Of a stretch of DNA of 64,000 nucleotides, positions 55,425-63,106 are shown in pieces. This DNA comes from Lysinibacillus fusiformis (GTDB taxonomy: Bacteria; Bacillota; Bacilli; Bacillales_A; Planococcaceae), in NCBI RefSeq assembly GCF_007362955.1, contig NZ_CP041696.1, positions 1,674,001 through 1,738,000 on the forward strand. Reading direction: 5' to 3'. The translations under genes were made by a program, and so were the position numbers. The notes under the pieces were generated by a model. The model had not been told where the DNA came from. It ran no database searches and saw only the letters and a program-made list of their open reading frames with translations. Numbering within the stretch: the first letter of the stretch is position 1; the number at the start of each line of letters is the position of its first letter.

Positions 55425-55560
55425 TCACTTTCCGCATGCAAGGCATGTGTCATTGAGACAACTGGATTTAGGTCACGAAGGCGTGTGCTCTTGTCGCTAC
55501 ATTTCTACTTACGCTTTCGTCGCAAATACGATTCATTGAGTCTACGCGGACCTTTCCTTT
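55425..55560. repeat. Dispersed repeat, degenerate copy 4
   Basis: GGTCACGAAGGCGTG, TTGTCGCTAC and ACGCTTTCGTCGCAAA are recognisable as degraded versions of blocks in the copies at 34890, 27413 and 43370. Other parts are not alignable by eye. It fills part of the 760-bp gap 55233-55996. Confidence 0.45.
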
Positions 55561-55594
55561 ATATCAAAAAAGCATGCCCTGAGTACCCCTAGCA

Positions 55595-55790
55595 CTATTT
55601 TACTTTTTGAACAGCCCCTTCTATGTATTTTGGAACATCCTCAGCCCACAACGTTAAATTCAATTCAACCTGATTGTTGACTGCCAATGTACTAGTAGTC
55701 TAAGTTGATAAACCCAAAATGCTACAAGCCACCATGCCAAGTGCAGCTATTGCAAGGTTCTTAACTTACCGCCAATACCTTTATCCACAT
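55595..55790 (-). pseudogene. Decayed family 1 (sugar-type) solute-binding lipoprotein, N-terminus only
   Basis: On the minus strand GAGAGGAAGGTAAAT precedes an ATG at 55790. After a frameshift the sequence reads KNLAIAALGMVACSILGLST, stop, TTSTLAVNNQVELNLTLWAE, then DVPKYIEGAVQKVK and a stop. That is a lipoprotein signal followed by the first beta strand and helix of an ABC sugar-binding protein (LTLWAEDVPKYIEGAVQKF-type). With a frameshift, an internal stop and most of the gene missing, it is dead. No transporter genes accompany it. Confidence 0.55.
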
Positions 55791-55996
55791 ATTTACCTTC
55801 CTCTCTTTTCACGAATACGTCCTTGATGTAAATAATTTATTACCTCCCTATCAACTTTCAGTAATTATGCTTAAATTGGTTTTATTCTACTGGATAAAAT
55901 TAAAAATTTCCCCACATGTGATTGATTATAATTTGCTTTTTTTGCTGATTATAAATGATAGAACTTAATCTATTTATTTTTGAGGGGAGGATTTAT

Positions 55997-56740
55997 ATGA
56001 GTACTGAAAATAACGTTTCACGTCGTGACTTTTTAAAAACTACTGGAATTGCTGCTGGTACATTAGTCGGTGGTGGATTAATAGGTGGGCTTGTAGGTTA
56101 TAACATGAATGGCAAAGGGACTGCTACTTTAGATCATGGTAATGGGACTACAAATGAAGCCACTGGATCGCCTAAAGCTAAAATGTTTTTCATGAATGAA
56201 CGAGATTTTAGTGTTTTATCTAATGCTACTGAACGCATTTTCCCAGAGGATGATTTAGGTCCAGGTGCGATTGGTTTAGATGTACCTTATTTTATAGATC
56301 ATCAATTAGCAGGACAATATGGCAGTAATTCTAAGGAATATATGCATGGCCCATTTGCTGAAGGTGCACCGACACAAGGCTATCAAAGTCGATTAACGCG
56401 CGCAGAAATCTTCAAGCAAGGTGTTCAAAAAATAGAGGCGGAAGCACAAAATCGATTCAAAAAAGGTTTTAGCGATTTAGAAGGAAAGCAGATGGATGAA
56501 ATTTTAACAGCTTTTCAAAAGGGTGAAATTCAGATGAGTGGTGTCACATCGGCATTCTTCTTCATTTTACTTCGTGCCGCTACTTTAGAGGGGGCTTATG
56601 CTGATCCCATGTATGGTGGGAATCGAAATATGGATGGCTGGCGTATGAAGGGCTTCCCAGGACATCAGATGACTTATGCTACACAAATTGAAGATGCCAA
56701 GTTCCAAAAAATTGAGCCTAACCCATTAGGCAACCACTAG
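55997..56740 (+). CDS. Gluconate 2-dehydrogenase subunit 3-like protein with Tat signal
   Basis: A 247-residue protein; ATG at 55997 follows GAGGGGAGGATTTAT. The N-terminus has a twin-arginine export signal (SRRDFLKTTGIAAGTLVGGGLIGGLVG). The rest matches the small (gamma) subunit of membrane-associated sugar or gluconate dehydrogenases (DFSVLSNATERIFPEDDLGPGAIGLDVPYFIDHQLAG; GGNRNMDGWRMKGFPGHQMTY). It precedes the GMC flavoprotein by 13 bp, and that flavoprotein has no signal of its own. So the pair is probably folded together and exported by Tat on this subunit's signal. Confidence 0.92.
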   Translation: MSTENNVSRRDFLKTTGIAAGTLVGGGLIGGLVGYNMNGKGTATLDHGNGTTNEATGSPKAKMFFMNERDFSVLSNATERIFPEDDLGPGAIGLDVPYFIDHQLAGQYGSNSKEYMHGPFAEGAPTQGYQSRLTRAEIFKQGVQKIEAEAQNRFKKGFSDLEGKQMDEILTAFQKGEIQMSGVTSAFFFILLRAATLEGAYADPMYGGNRNMDGWRMKGFPGHQMTYATQIEDAKFQKIEPNPLGNH

Positions 56741-56753
56741 GAGGTTATTTTAG

Positions 56754-58466
56754 ATGGTAACAACATTACCAAGTGTAGACGTGGTAACAGTCGGTGTAGG
56801 TTGGACTGGTGGCATTGTCGCTGCGGAGTGCTCAAAGGCCGGCTTAAAGGTTGTAGGTTTAGAACGCGGTCAAAAACGTGGAACTGAAGATTATCTAAAT
56901 GTCCACGATGAATATCGTTATGCAATTCGATATGACATAATGCAAAATCTTTCGAAGGAGACTGTATCCTTCCGAAATAACAGTAAAATGAGAGCATTAC
57001 CAATGCGCCAGCTTGGTTCCTTTTTACTTGGAGAGGGTCTAGGGGGGTCTGGGACGCACTGGAACGGTATGTCTTATCGTTTTTTACCGTATGATTTCCA
57101 GATTAAAACACTGACCGATGAACGCTATGGTCCAAACAAATTAGATCCCGATTATTTACTACAAGATTGGGCATTAACCTATGATCAGCTGGAGCCCTAT
57201 TTCGATAAATTCGAAAAAACAGCAGGCATTTCAGGGGAAGATAAGAATCCTTTTGCTGGAAAACGAGCTAATCCTTTTCCAACACCTCCTATGAAAATGA
57301 CGCCGATGCTAGAACAATTTGAAAAAGCAGCAAAAAATCTAAAATTATCACCTTATATGGTTCCTTCTGCTAACGTATCAGAAGTCTATAAAAATCCTGA
57401 TGGTGAAACGATTAACGCCTGTCAATATTGCGGATTCTGTGAGCGTTTCGGTTGTGAGTATGGCGCAAAATCTTCAGCAGAAATTACAGTTGTACCGACT
57501 GCTTTAAAAACAGGGAATTTCGACTTACGCTTCAATTCCAACGTGGTTGAAATTTTAAAGCAAGGCAACAAGGTTACGGGTGTCAAATATATCGATACAA
57601 TTTCTGGCGAAGAATTTATTCAACCTGCAAATGTTGTGGTCTTAACAAGCTATGTCTTTAATAATGCCAAACTATTAATGATCTCTAACATAGGGCAACC
57701 ATATGATCCAACAACAGGAAAAGGAACACTTGGTCGAAACTATTGCTATCAAATTTTACCGGGTGCTGCCGGATTCTTTGATGAGCAATACAACACATTT
57801 ATGGGTGCAGGCTCACTTGGTATGACCGTGGACGACTATAACGGTGATAACTTCGATCATAGTGAATTAGATTTCATACATGGTGGAAATATTGCCTTAA
57901 CACAAACCGGTACTCGTCCTATTGGCTCGAACCCAACTCCTCCTGATACACCAACATGGGGACCTGAGTTTAAAAAACAATCGATTCACTACTACACACG
58001 TTCATTCGGTATTGGTGCGCAAGGTGCTTCTATGCCACATAAAGAAAACTATATGTCACTTGATACGGTATACAAGGATGCTTATGGTTTGCCATTAATG
58101 CAATTAACATACAACTTTACTGATCAGGACCGTGCACTTCATAAATTCATCTCAGCACGTGCGGCTGACATTATGAAAGAAATGGGCGCCAAAACAATTG
58201 TCCCGAGTGCAGAGATTACAGATTACAATATTGTGCCATATCAAACGACACACAATACGGGTGGAACAGTTATGAGCTCAACGCCGGAGAATGGTGTAGT
58301 GAATAACTACCTACAACATTGGGACGTAGAAAACCTTTTCGCTGTGAGTGCCGGAAACTTCGCACATAATAGTGGCTATAACCCTACAGGCACTTTAGGT
58401 GCGCTAGCCTATCGTTGTGCAGAGGGAATTATTAATTACAGCAAATCTGGTGGGTCTTTAGTTTAA
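56754..58466 (+). CDS. GMC-family FAD dehydrogenase, large subunit
   Basis: A 570-residue flavoprotein that oxidises a sugar, sugar acid or alcohol outside the membrane. The FAD-binding start is TVGVGWTGGIVAAECSKAG, and GGSGTHWNGMSYRF and the C-terminal AGNFAHNSGYNPTGTLGALAYRCA are family blocks. The catalytic His is likely in TTHNTGGTVMSS. A Cys-rich stretch CQYCGFCERFGCEYGAK (57418-57468) resembles the iron-sulfur region of bacterial FAD-glucose dehydrogenases. The cytochrome c subunit of the Gram-negative enzymes is absent here. ATG follows AGGAGGTTATTTTAG. The substrate cannot be told from sequence. Confidence 0.9.
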   Translation: MVTTLPSVDVVTVGVGWTGGIVAAECSKAGLKVVGLERGQKRGTEDYLNVHDEYRYAIRYDIMQNLSKETVSFRNNSKMRALPMRQLGSFLLGEGLGGSGTHWNGMSYRFLPYDFQIKTLTDERYGPNKLDPDYLLQDWALTYDQLEPYFDKFEKTAGISGEDKNPFAGKRANPFPTPPMKMTPMLEQFEKAAKNLKLSPYMVPSANVSEVYKNPDGETINACQYCGFCERFGCEYGAKSSAEITVVPTALKTGNFDLRFNSNVVEILKQGNKVTGVKYIDTISGEEFIQPANVVVLTSYVFNNAKLLMISNIGQPYDPTTGKGTLGRNYCYQILPGAAGFFDEQYNTFMGAGSLGMTVDDYNGDNFDHSELDFIHGGNIALTQTGTRPIGSNPTPPDTPTWGPEFKKQSIHYYTRSFGIGAQGASMPHKENYMSLDTVYKDAYGLPLMQLTYNFTDQDRALHKFISARAADIMKEMGAKTIVPSAEITDYNIVPYQTTHNTGGTVMSSTPENGVVNNYLQHWDVENLFAVSAGNFAHNSGYNPTGTLGALAYRCAEGIINYSKSGGSLV

Positions 58467-58567
58467 GAAAAACATATTCCTTACTATAAGACGGGGGCTA
58501 TGTTGAAAATCCTCCGCGTTTTCGCGCAGTTAGTTCAATACTTTAACATTTAAGAGGAGGTTGAAAT

Positions 58568-58771
58568 ATGGGAGGTCTTGGTGCAATTGGTGTTCCCGGA
58601 TTAATCATTATTTTGGTTATTGTGTTAATCGTTTTTGGCCCGAAAAAACTACCCGAAATTGGTGGTGCAGTTGGTAAAACTTTTGCAGAATTTAAAAAAT
58701 CGACAAAAGGCTTAATGGATGACGACGATGAACCAACAAAAAAGGTAGAAAAAAAATCTGACGTTTCGTAG
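58568..58771 (+). CDS. tatA: Sec-independent translocase subunit TatA
   Basis: A 67-residue protein with one membrane segment ([28 protein letters not shown]), the FGPKKLPE hinge and an amphipathic helix ([11 protein letters not shown]), then an acidic tail (MDDDDEP). It forms the pore-like part of the twin-arginine translocase. ATG follows AAGAGGAGGTTGAAAT. It sits between the Tat-signal-bearing dehydrogenase pair and tatC, a dedicated Tat system for that substrate as seen with phoD-tatAdCd in Bacillus subtilis. Confidence 0.96.
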   Translation: MGGLGAIGVPGLIIILVIVLIVFGPKKLPEIGGAVGKTFAEFKKSTKGLMDDDDEPTKKVEKKSDVS

Positions 58772-58782
58772 GAGGTGTTCCT

Positions 58783-59625
58783 ATGGATCCATATGAAGAA
58801 AGAAAATATTTAAGTCCGCTTGATAAAAAGTTAGACGAGCCTCCCCTATCTGTGGAGGCTTCAATTGAAATTCCGACAATTTCAATTGAACAGGAAATCG
58901 TTACAAATGAACCGCTTATTCCTGTGGAATCTTTGCTTGCGCATATTACCGAACTCCGTAAGCAAATCATTAAGGCTCTTGTCGTATTTACACTATTTTT
59001 TATTGTCGTATTTTCTACAATTAATGTTTGGTTTCCATACGTAACTCGTGGACACTCACTCATTATTTTAGGTCCACTTGAGGTCGTTAAATTTTATATG
59101 ACGATTTCCACAACACTCGCACTCGGACTATCCATGCCATTTTTCGTGCACTTTCTTTGGAGTTTTGTTAAGCCAGGTTTAAAAGAAGATGAAAGTCGAT
59201 TTCTTGGTCTGTATGCACCTGTTATGTTTTTGCTTTTCGTATTAGGCGTGGCGTTCGGCTATTTCGTCGTCAACCCACTCAGCTATACTTTTTTAGTAAG
59301 CATTGGTGCAGCTAATTTCAACGTCATGGTATCAGCGAGTGAATATATGCATTTTTTAATTATGACAACAGTGCCGCTTGGACTATTATTTGAATTACCT
59401 ATTGTCGCAATCTTTTTATCATCTATTGGCCTATTAACTGCTGATTCCATGAAAAAAATTCGAGGCTGGTCATATATCGCGATGGGCGTCGGCTCTGCTG
59501 TCATTACACCACCAGATTTTATTAGTCAGCTACTCGTTTTAATTCCAATGATTATTCTCTATGAAATAAGTATTTTCCTAGTCAAACGCTTGGAACGAAA
59601 GCAAATAGAGGGCGCTGTCCAATAA
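58783..59625 (+). CDS. tatC: Sec-independent translocase subunit TatC
   Basis: A 280-residue membrane protein with six segments, the receptor for twin-arginine signals. The conserved first-loop region is ESLLAHITELRKQIIKAL, followed by FVHFLWSFVKPGLKEDESRF and SYIAMGVGSAVITPPDFISQLLVLIPMIILYE near the end. About 45 extra cytoplasmic residues precede the core (ERKYLSPLDKKLDEPPLSVEASIEIP), longer than in most TatC proteins. ATG follows AGGAGGTGTTCCT. It is the last gene of the dehydrogenase-tatA-tatC operon and is closed by a terminator. Confidence 0.96.
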   Translation: MDPYEERKYLSPLDKKLDEPPLSVEASIEIPTISIEQEIVTNEPLIPVESLLAHITELRKQIIKALVVFTLFFIVVFSTINVWFPYVTRGHSLIILGPLEVVKFYMTISTTLALGLSMPFFVHFLWSFVKPGLKEDESRFLGLYAPVMFLLFVLGVAFGYFVVNPLSYTFLVSIGAANFNVMVSASEYMHFLIMTTVPLGLLFELPIVAIFLSSIGLLTADSMKKIRGWSYIAMGVGSAVITPPDFISQLLVLIPMIILYEISIFLVKRLERKQIEGAVQ

Positions 59626-59627
59626 GC

Positions 59628-59665
59628 AAAAGAGGTAGTCTCATTCTTGAGACTACCTCTTTTTT
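59628..59665 (+). terminator. Bidirectional terminator after tatC
   Basis: AGAGGTAGTCTCA-TTCT-TGAGACTACCTCT is a perfect 13-bp hairpin with A and T runs on both sides. It overlaps the end of the convergent phosphoesterase gene (stop at 59653). Confidence 0.93.
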
Positions 59666-60480
59666 GTCTTTAATTCCATGACGACAATCTCTGGTAAATT
59701 AAATACCCGATATGGTACGGTGCTATTGCCTAAACCTCGACTCACGACCATTTTTGTCTCCTGTCCCTCGTAAATACCAGCTGTATATTTTGGGAGCATG
59801 CCCTGACCCGGCGCAACAAGTCCACCAAGTCCTGGGATACGAATTTGTCCACCATGTGCATGCCCTGTAAATGCCAGGTCAATACCGCTTGCTACATACA
59901 CATTAAACACTTCAGGTCGATGAGCAAGTAATAGCTTTAGCATCTCTTGTGGTACATAAGTTGTCGCAATCTCCAGCATTTCTTCTGTCGATCTACCCAT
60001 TAACGGATCTTCAATCCCAACAATCGCCAAGCGCTCCCCGTTGCGCTCTAATACGGTCGATTCATTGGCCATTACATGTACACCTACCGATGACAGCGCC
60101 TCGTAAATTTCACTAATCTTATTCGTCGCCACTTCATGGTTCCCTAGTACATAATAAACATCCGCCAATTCAACTAGCCCTCGAACTGCCTGCAAGCTCT
60201 GCTCCAAATCGAAGCGATTGCTATCTATGACATCACCCGTAATAAAAATAATGTCTGGCTGCGTCGCTCTCACCTTGGCTATCAGCCTCTCTTGATTGTC
60301 GCCAAAGAGCGCATCATGTAAATCTGATACTTGTACAATACGTAGCCCATCAAAGCTTTCTGGGACCTTCTCTGATTCGAATACATGCTCACTTACAACC
60401 AGCCAGTGATTGTTTACGTACAAAAAAATGACTATAAAGACTAGAAAAAAACCTACGTATAATAATTTTTTCAATCGCAA
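59653..60480 (-). CDS. Membrane-anchored metallophosphoesterase (YkuE/YaeI-like)
   Basis: A 275-residue protein with an N-terminal membrane anchor (LLYVGFFLVFIVIFLYVNNHWLV) and a calcineurin-type phosphoesterase domain outside. Metal-binding motifs are in order: VQVSDLHDALFG (DxH), ITGDVIDSNRF (GD), VLGNHE (GNHE), LLLAHRPEVF and FTGHAHGGQIRIPG (GHxHGGQ). The GHAHGGQ ending is typical of YkuE/YaeI, linked to lipid or UDP-diacylglucosamine hydrolysis; the substrate is not certain. The start is taken as TTG at 60480, with a weak ribosome site. Confidence 0.88.
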   Translation of the reverse strand: MRLKKLLYVGFFLVFIVIFLYVNNHWLVVSEHVFESEKVPESFDGLRIVQVSDLHDALFGDNQERLIAKVRATQPDIIFITGDVIDSNRFDLEQSLQAVRGLVELADVYYVLGNHEVATNKISEIYEALSSVGVHVMANESTVLERNGERLAIVGIEDPLMGRSTEEMLEIATTYVPQEMLKLLLAHRPEVFNVYVASGIDLAFTGHAHGGQIRIPGLGGLVAPGQGMLPKYTAGIYEGQETKMVVSRGLGNSTVPYRVFNLPEIVVMELKTKKR

Positions 60481-60699
60481 TCGCTCACTTCATGGCTACT
60501 TATTCAGAAAATCTTCTGCATCTACTATTATAAGCAAAAAACAACCTGATTGTAAGTACATACTCCGAAAATCTACTAGATTGCAAAAAAGACTAACCCC
60601 GGTAGTAACTTTTAGTTAGTCTCCTCAACATTTCTACGGACCTATTGCACAGCAAATTTCACCTCATAACTTCCCTAAAACTGGCTTTTCACCATAACT

Positions 60700-60768
60700 T
60701 GTGGTTGACTTCCGCTCTGCCAGTGTGCTTTCCTGGGGGCACCCGATGAGCCGCTTCACTCGCGTTGC
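60700..60768. repeat. Short dispersed repeat (GCTTTCC...GGGCAC type)
   Basis: GTGCTTTCCTGGGGGCACCC within 60724-60744, followed by GATGAGCCGCTTCACTCGCGTTGC, resembles the CGCTTTTC...GGGCAC segments at 34860 and 40630. It immediately precedes, and probably cut off, the regulator fragment at 60769. The gap 60481-60699 shows nothing else. Confidence 0.4.
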
Positions 60769-60996
60769 TGGGAAGAAGAGAGTATTGGACAAACTCAAGC
60801 CTTAAAAGTACATATAAGTAATCTTAGAAAAAAATTAGACTCCATCTCCGGTCATTCAGCCAAAATTTTAACCGTAAGAGGCTTTGGCTATCAACTTCTA
60901 TTTGATAAAAACTTGGCAAATAAAATAATAGAGGGCTGTATCACAGTTAACATTCATTGTGATGCAACTCTTTCACTTAATGGGATTGTTGAATAG
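60769..60996 (+). pseudogene. C-terminal remnant of an OmpR-type winged-helix regulator
   Basis: The frame has no start and begins WEEESIGQTQALKVHISNLRKKLDSISGHS, then AKILTVRGFGYQLLF. This is the recognition helix and wing of an OmpR/PhoB DNA-binding domain (compare MVHIRRLREKIENDASKP and TVKGLGYKF in the regulator at 45286). After LLF it continues with unrelated residues to a TAG. The receiver domain is missing, replaced by a dispersed repeat. Confidence 0.6.
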
Positions 60997-61012
60997 TTTC
61001 TTTCAGTTGCTG

Positions 61013-62080
61013 TTAATCGTCTAAATGAAATCTAGAAAATATTTTCCATACTAATTCATTGCGGTTTGAAACATCTACTTTTTGAAAAATCATTTTCAAA
61101 TGATCTTGTACAGTATAATTTGAAATCGCAAGGTTCTGTGCAATCTCTTTTGTTGGAATACCTTTAATAATTTCAAATACAACCTCTTTTTCTCTTAATG
61201 TAAGATTATAGGCTGTAATTAAAAAGGCTAACATCTCTTTTGAAGATGCTTCACTCAGAAATATAGCTAATTGCTGTTCATTGCTACTGGTCATCACAAA
61301 GGATGCACGAATCGCAATATAACCTGTATCTTTAATTGGTACGAGTAACGATGTATGAGCATTTAATTTGTCAGCCAAGAGCTTGGCACAAATCGCTTGT
61401 ATAGGTTTAGGTATTTGATATTGTGATAATCCTTCATTATTTCTTAAGAGGGACAGCAAATATGAAGCCTTGGCATTAATAGAAATAACAGTTAATCCCT
61501 TGTCAAAAATAAGAATGCCTTTTTCTCCTTCTTCAGAAGGAATCCGCTCCTCAATAATAAAATGATGATACTCCTTTAAGGCCTCCCCCATTACTGGCAG
61601 CAGTATTTTTACTTGTGCCAACTCCGCATCTTGAAACAATGGCATCACATTATTAGCCTTTTTAAAGAGCGTTAAAAAGCCGTAGCATTGCCCTTGAAAC
61701 ATCAGTGCAGCTCTTATTTCATCACTAAAACCATTTGGTTGAAGTACCTCTATAAATCGTAAACTTTGCGATAAATGATTATTGTCGGCGTCACTCAATC
61801 TACCTATTAGCTGACCACTCGTTACCAAAAACTCATATTTATTTACATCCGTTGATTCATACTCTAATGACATTATTTTATGATGAATCGCCTCAACTGA
61901 ATGCTCTGTTACTGCACCGACTGAAAAAAGCGTAGAGGTATCTGTTAATGTACAACAATATGCATCAAAGCTTACATGCTGTTGAAGTATTTTAATCATC
62001 GATTGTCGGTATATAAATGAACTCTGACTTTCCTGTAAACATTGTTTCGATTTTCTACGCCAATACTGTATATCTTTCAT
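61013..62080 (-). CDS. LuxR-family transcription regulator with unknown sensor region
   Basis: A regulator of about 355 residues; ATG at 62080 lies nine bases after GAAGGGG. The last ~65 residues are a LuxR (GerE) helix-turn-helix: LTLREKEVVFEIIKGIPTKEIAQNLAISNYTVQDHLKMIFQKVDVSNRNELVWKIF, a good full-length match. The N-terminal 280 residues resemble a GAF/PAS-type ligand domain arrangement (AYCCTLTDTSTLFSVGAVTEHSVEAIHHK; GILIFDKGLTVISINAKA), but I cannot assign it with certainty. It diverges from the methyltransferase operon at 62390 and may control it. Confidence 0.82.
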   Translation of the reverse strand: MKDIQYWRRKSKQCLQESQSSFIYRQSMIKILQQHVSFDAYCCTLTDTSTLFSVGAVTEHSVEAIHHKIMSLEYESTDVNKYEFLVTSGQLIGRLSDADNNHLSQSLRFIEVLQPNGFSDEIRAALMFQGQCYGFLTLFKKANNVMPLFQDAELAQVKILLPVMGEALKEYHHFIIEERIPSEEGEKGILIFDKGLTVISINAKASYLLSLLRNNEGLSQYQIPKPIQAICAKLLADKLNAHTSLLVPIKDTGYIAIRASFVMTSSNEQQLAIFLSEASSKEMLAFLITAYNLTLREKEVVFEIIKGIPTKEIAQNLAISNYTVQDHLKMIFQKVDVSNRNELVWKIFSRFHLDD

Positions 62081-62293
62081 CAACTTATACCCCTTCTCCA
62101 ATACATCCAAAAATTAAACCTCTTATGATCCCCATTAAAAATTCAACATTTAGCACTCAACCATTGGCTTGGTACAGAGTCGCCTTGCGCTTGAGCTTAC
62201 CCTAGGAGACACTACGCTAAATCCTTTAATGAAAATAAATTTTCAATGCCCCCCAGATTTATGGGATAGTACATTTTGAATAACAAATTATAA

Positions 62294-62310
62294 TTGAGAA
62301 TAGTTCTTAA
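62294..62310 (+). promoter_or_regulatory. Inverted repeat before the methyltransferase gene
   Basis: TTGAGAA-TAG-TTCTTAA is a perfect 7-bp dyad lying 80 bp before the ATG, in the 309-bp gap between divergent genes. Its GAATAGTTCTTAA part resembles TAATAGTTCTCAA upstream of the regulator at 25443. TTGAGA could also serve as a -35 hexamer. The rest of the gap shows nothing. Confidence 0.35.
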
Positions 62311-62389
62311 TTATATTGTACAAGAGTACAGCACGAAGAAATACAGTTCACAAGTGCTGTGAAATAAAAATTTTTAGGAGGTCCTTTTT

Positions 62390-63106
62390 ATGAAAGAACC
62401 ATTACAGAGTTGGCATAATCCAACTGTTTACACGTATCAACAAACCATTCGCCAAAAAATTATAGGCTACGACCTTATCTATGATTTAATGACAAATATG
62501 CTGCATAATCATCCATGTACGGATCGTATGCTCATTGTCGGTGCAGGGGGAGGGCAGGAGCTTTTAACACTAGGAAGAACATTTCCTACTACTAAATTTA
62601 CTGCTGTTGATACTTCAAGCTCCATGTTGCAACTAGCCGAACAACAAATTGGTCAACTTCATGTTCCACTCGATGTAGTGTGGCATGCAACAGACTTAAG
62701 TTCACTTAAGATGAATGAACCATTCGACATAGCTACCTGTCATTTAATGTTACATTTTATTGAAGACCTTCATGAAAAGAAAGCTTTGCTAAAAAAAATC
62801 GCAGACAGTTTAAAGGATGGTGCTGTTTTATTCGTTTCATCTATTAATGCTGATTTAACAGCGCTTACTTTTAAACACCAGCTACGCCATTGGCAAAGTT
62901 CAATGCTCCAAAATGGCATTTCTCAAAATGATTGGCAACGTTTTGAGCAATCATTTTGCATGACGACCCATCCCATTAAACTTGAAACACTGATCGATTT
63001 ACTACAAGAGGTGGGATTTACAACAGTTATACCTTACTTTAAAACACATATGATTGATGCTTTAATTGCTACTAAAGAAGAGGCTAAAGAAGTTGTTAAA
63101 TGCTAA
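62390..63106 (+). CDS. Class I SAM-dependent methyltransferase
   Basis: A 238-residue soluble enzyme. SAM-binding motif I is MLIVGAGGGQELLTLG; the acidic residue after strand 2 is in FTAVDTSSSMLQLAEQQ, and ATCHLMLHFIEDLHEKKALL and DSLKDGAVLFVSS are further family blocks. Fold and motif order point to a small-molecule methyltransferase (Methyltransf_12/25). ATG follows AGGAGGTCCTTTTT. It overlaps the next gene by 7 bp, so the two are translationally coupled and probably act in one pathway. Neither substrate nor product is known. Confidence 0.85.
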   Translation: MKEPLQSWHNPTVYTYQQTIRQKIIGYDLIYDLMTNMLHNHPCTDRMLIVGAGGGQELLTLGRTFPTTKFTAVDTSSSMLQLAEQQIGQLHVPLDVVWHATDLSSLKMNEPFDIATCHLMLHFIEDLHEKKALLKKIADSLKDGAVLFVSSINADLTALTFKHQLRHWQSSMLQNGISQNDWQRFEQSFCMTTHPIKLETLIDLLQEVGFTTVIPYFKTHMIDALIATKEEAKEVVKC

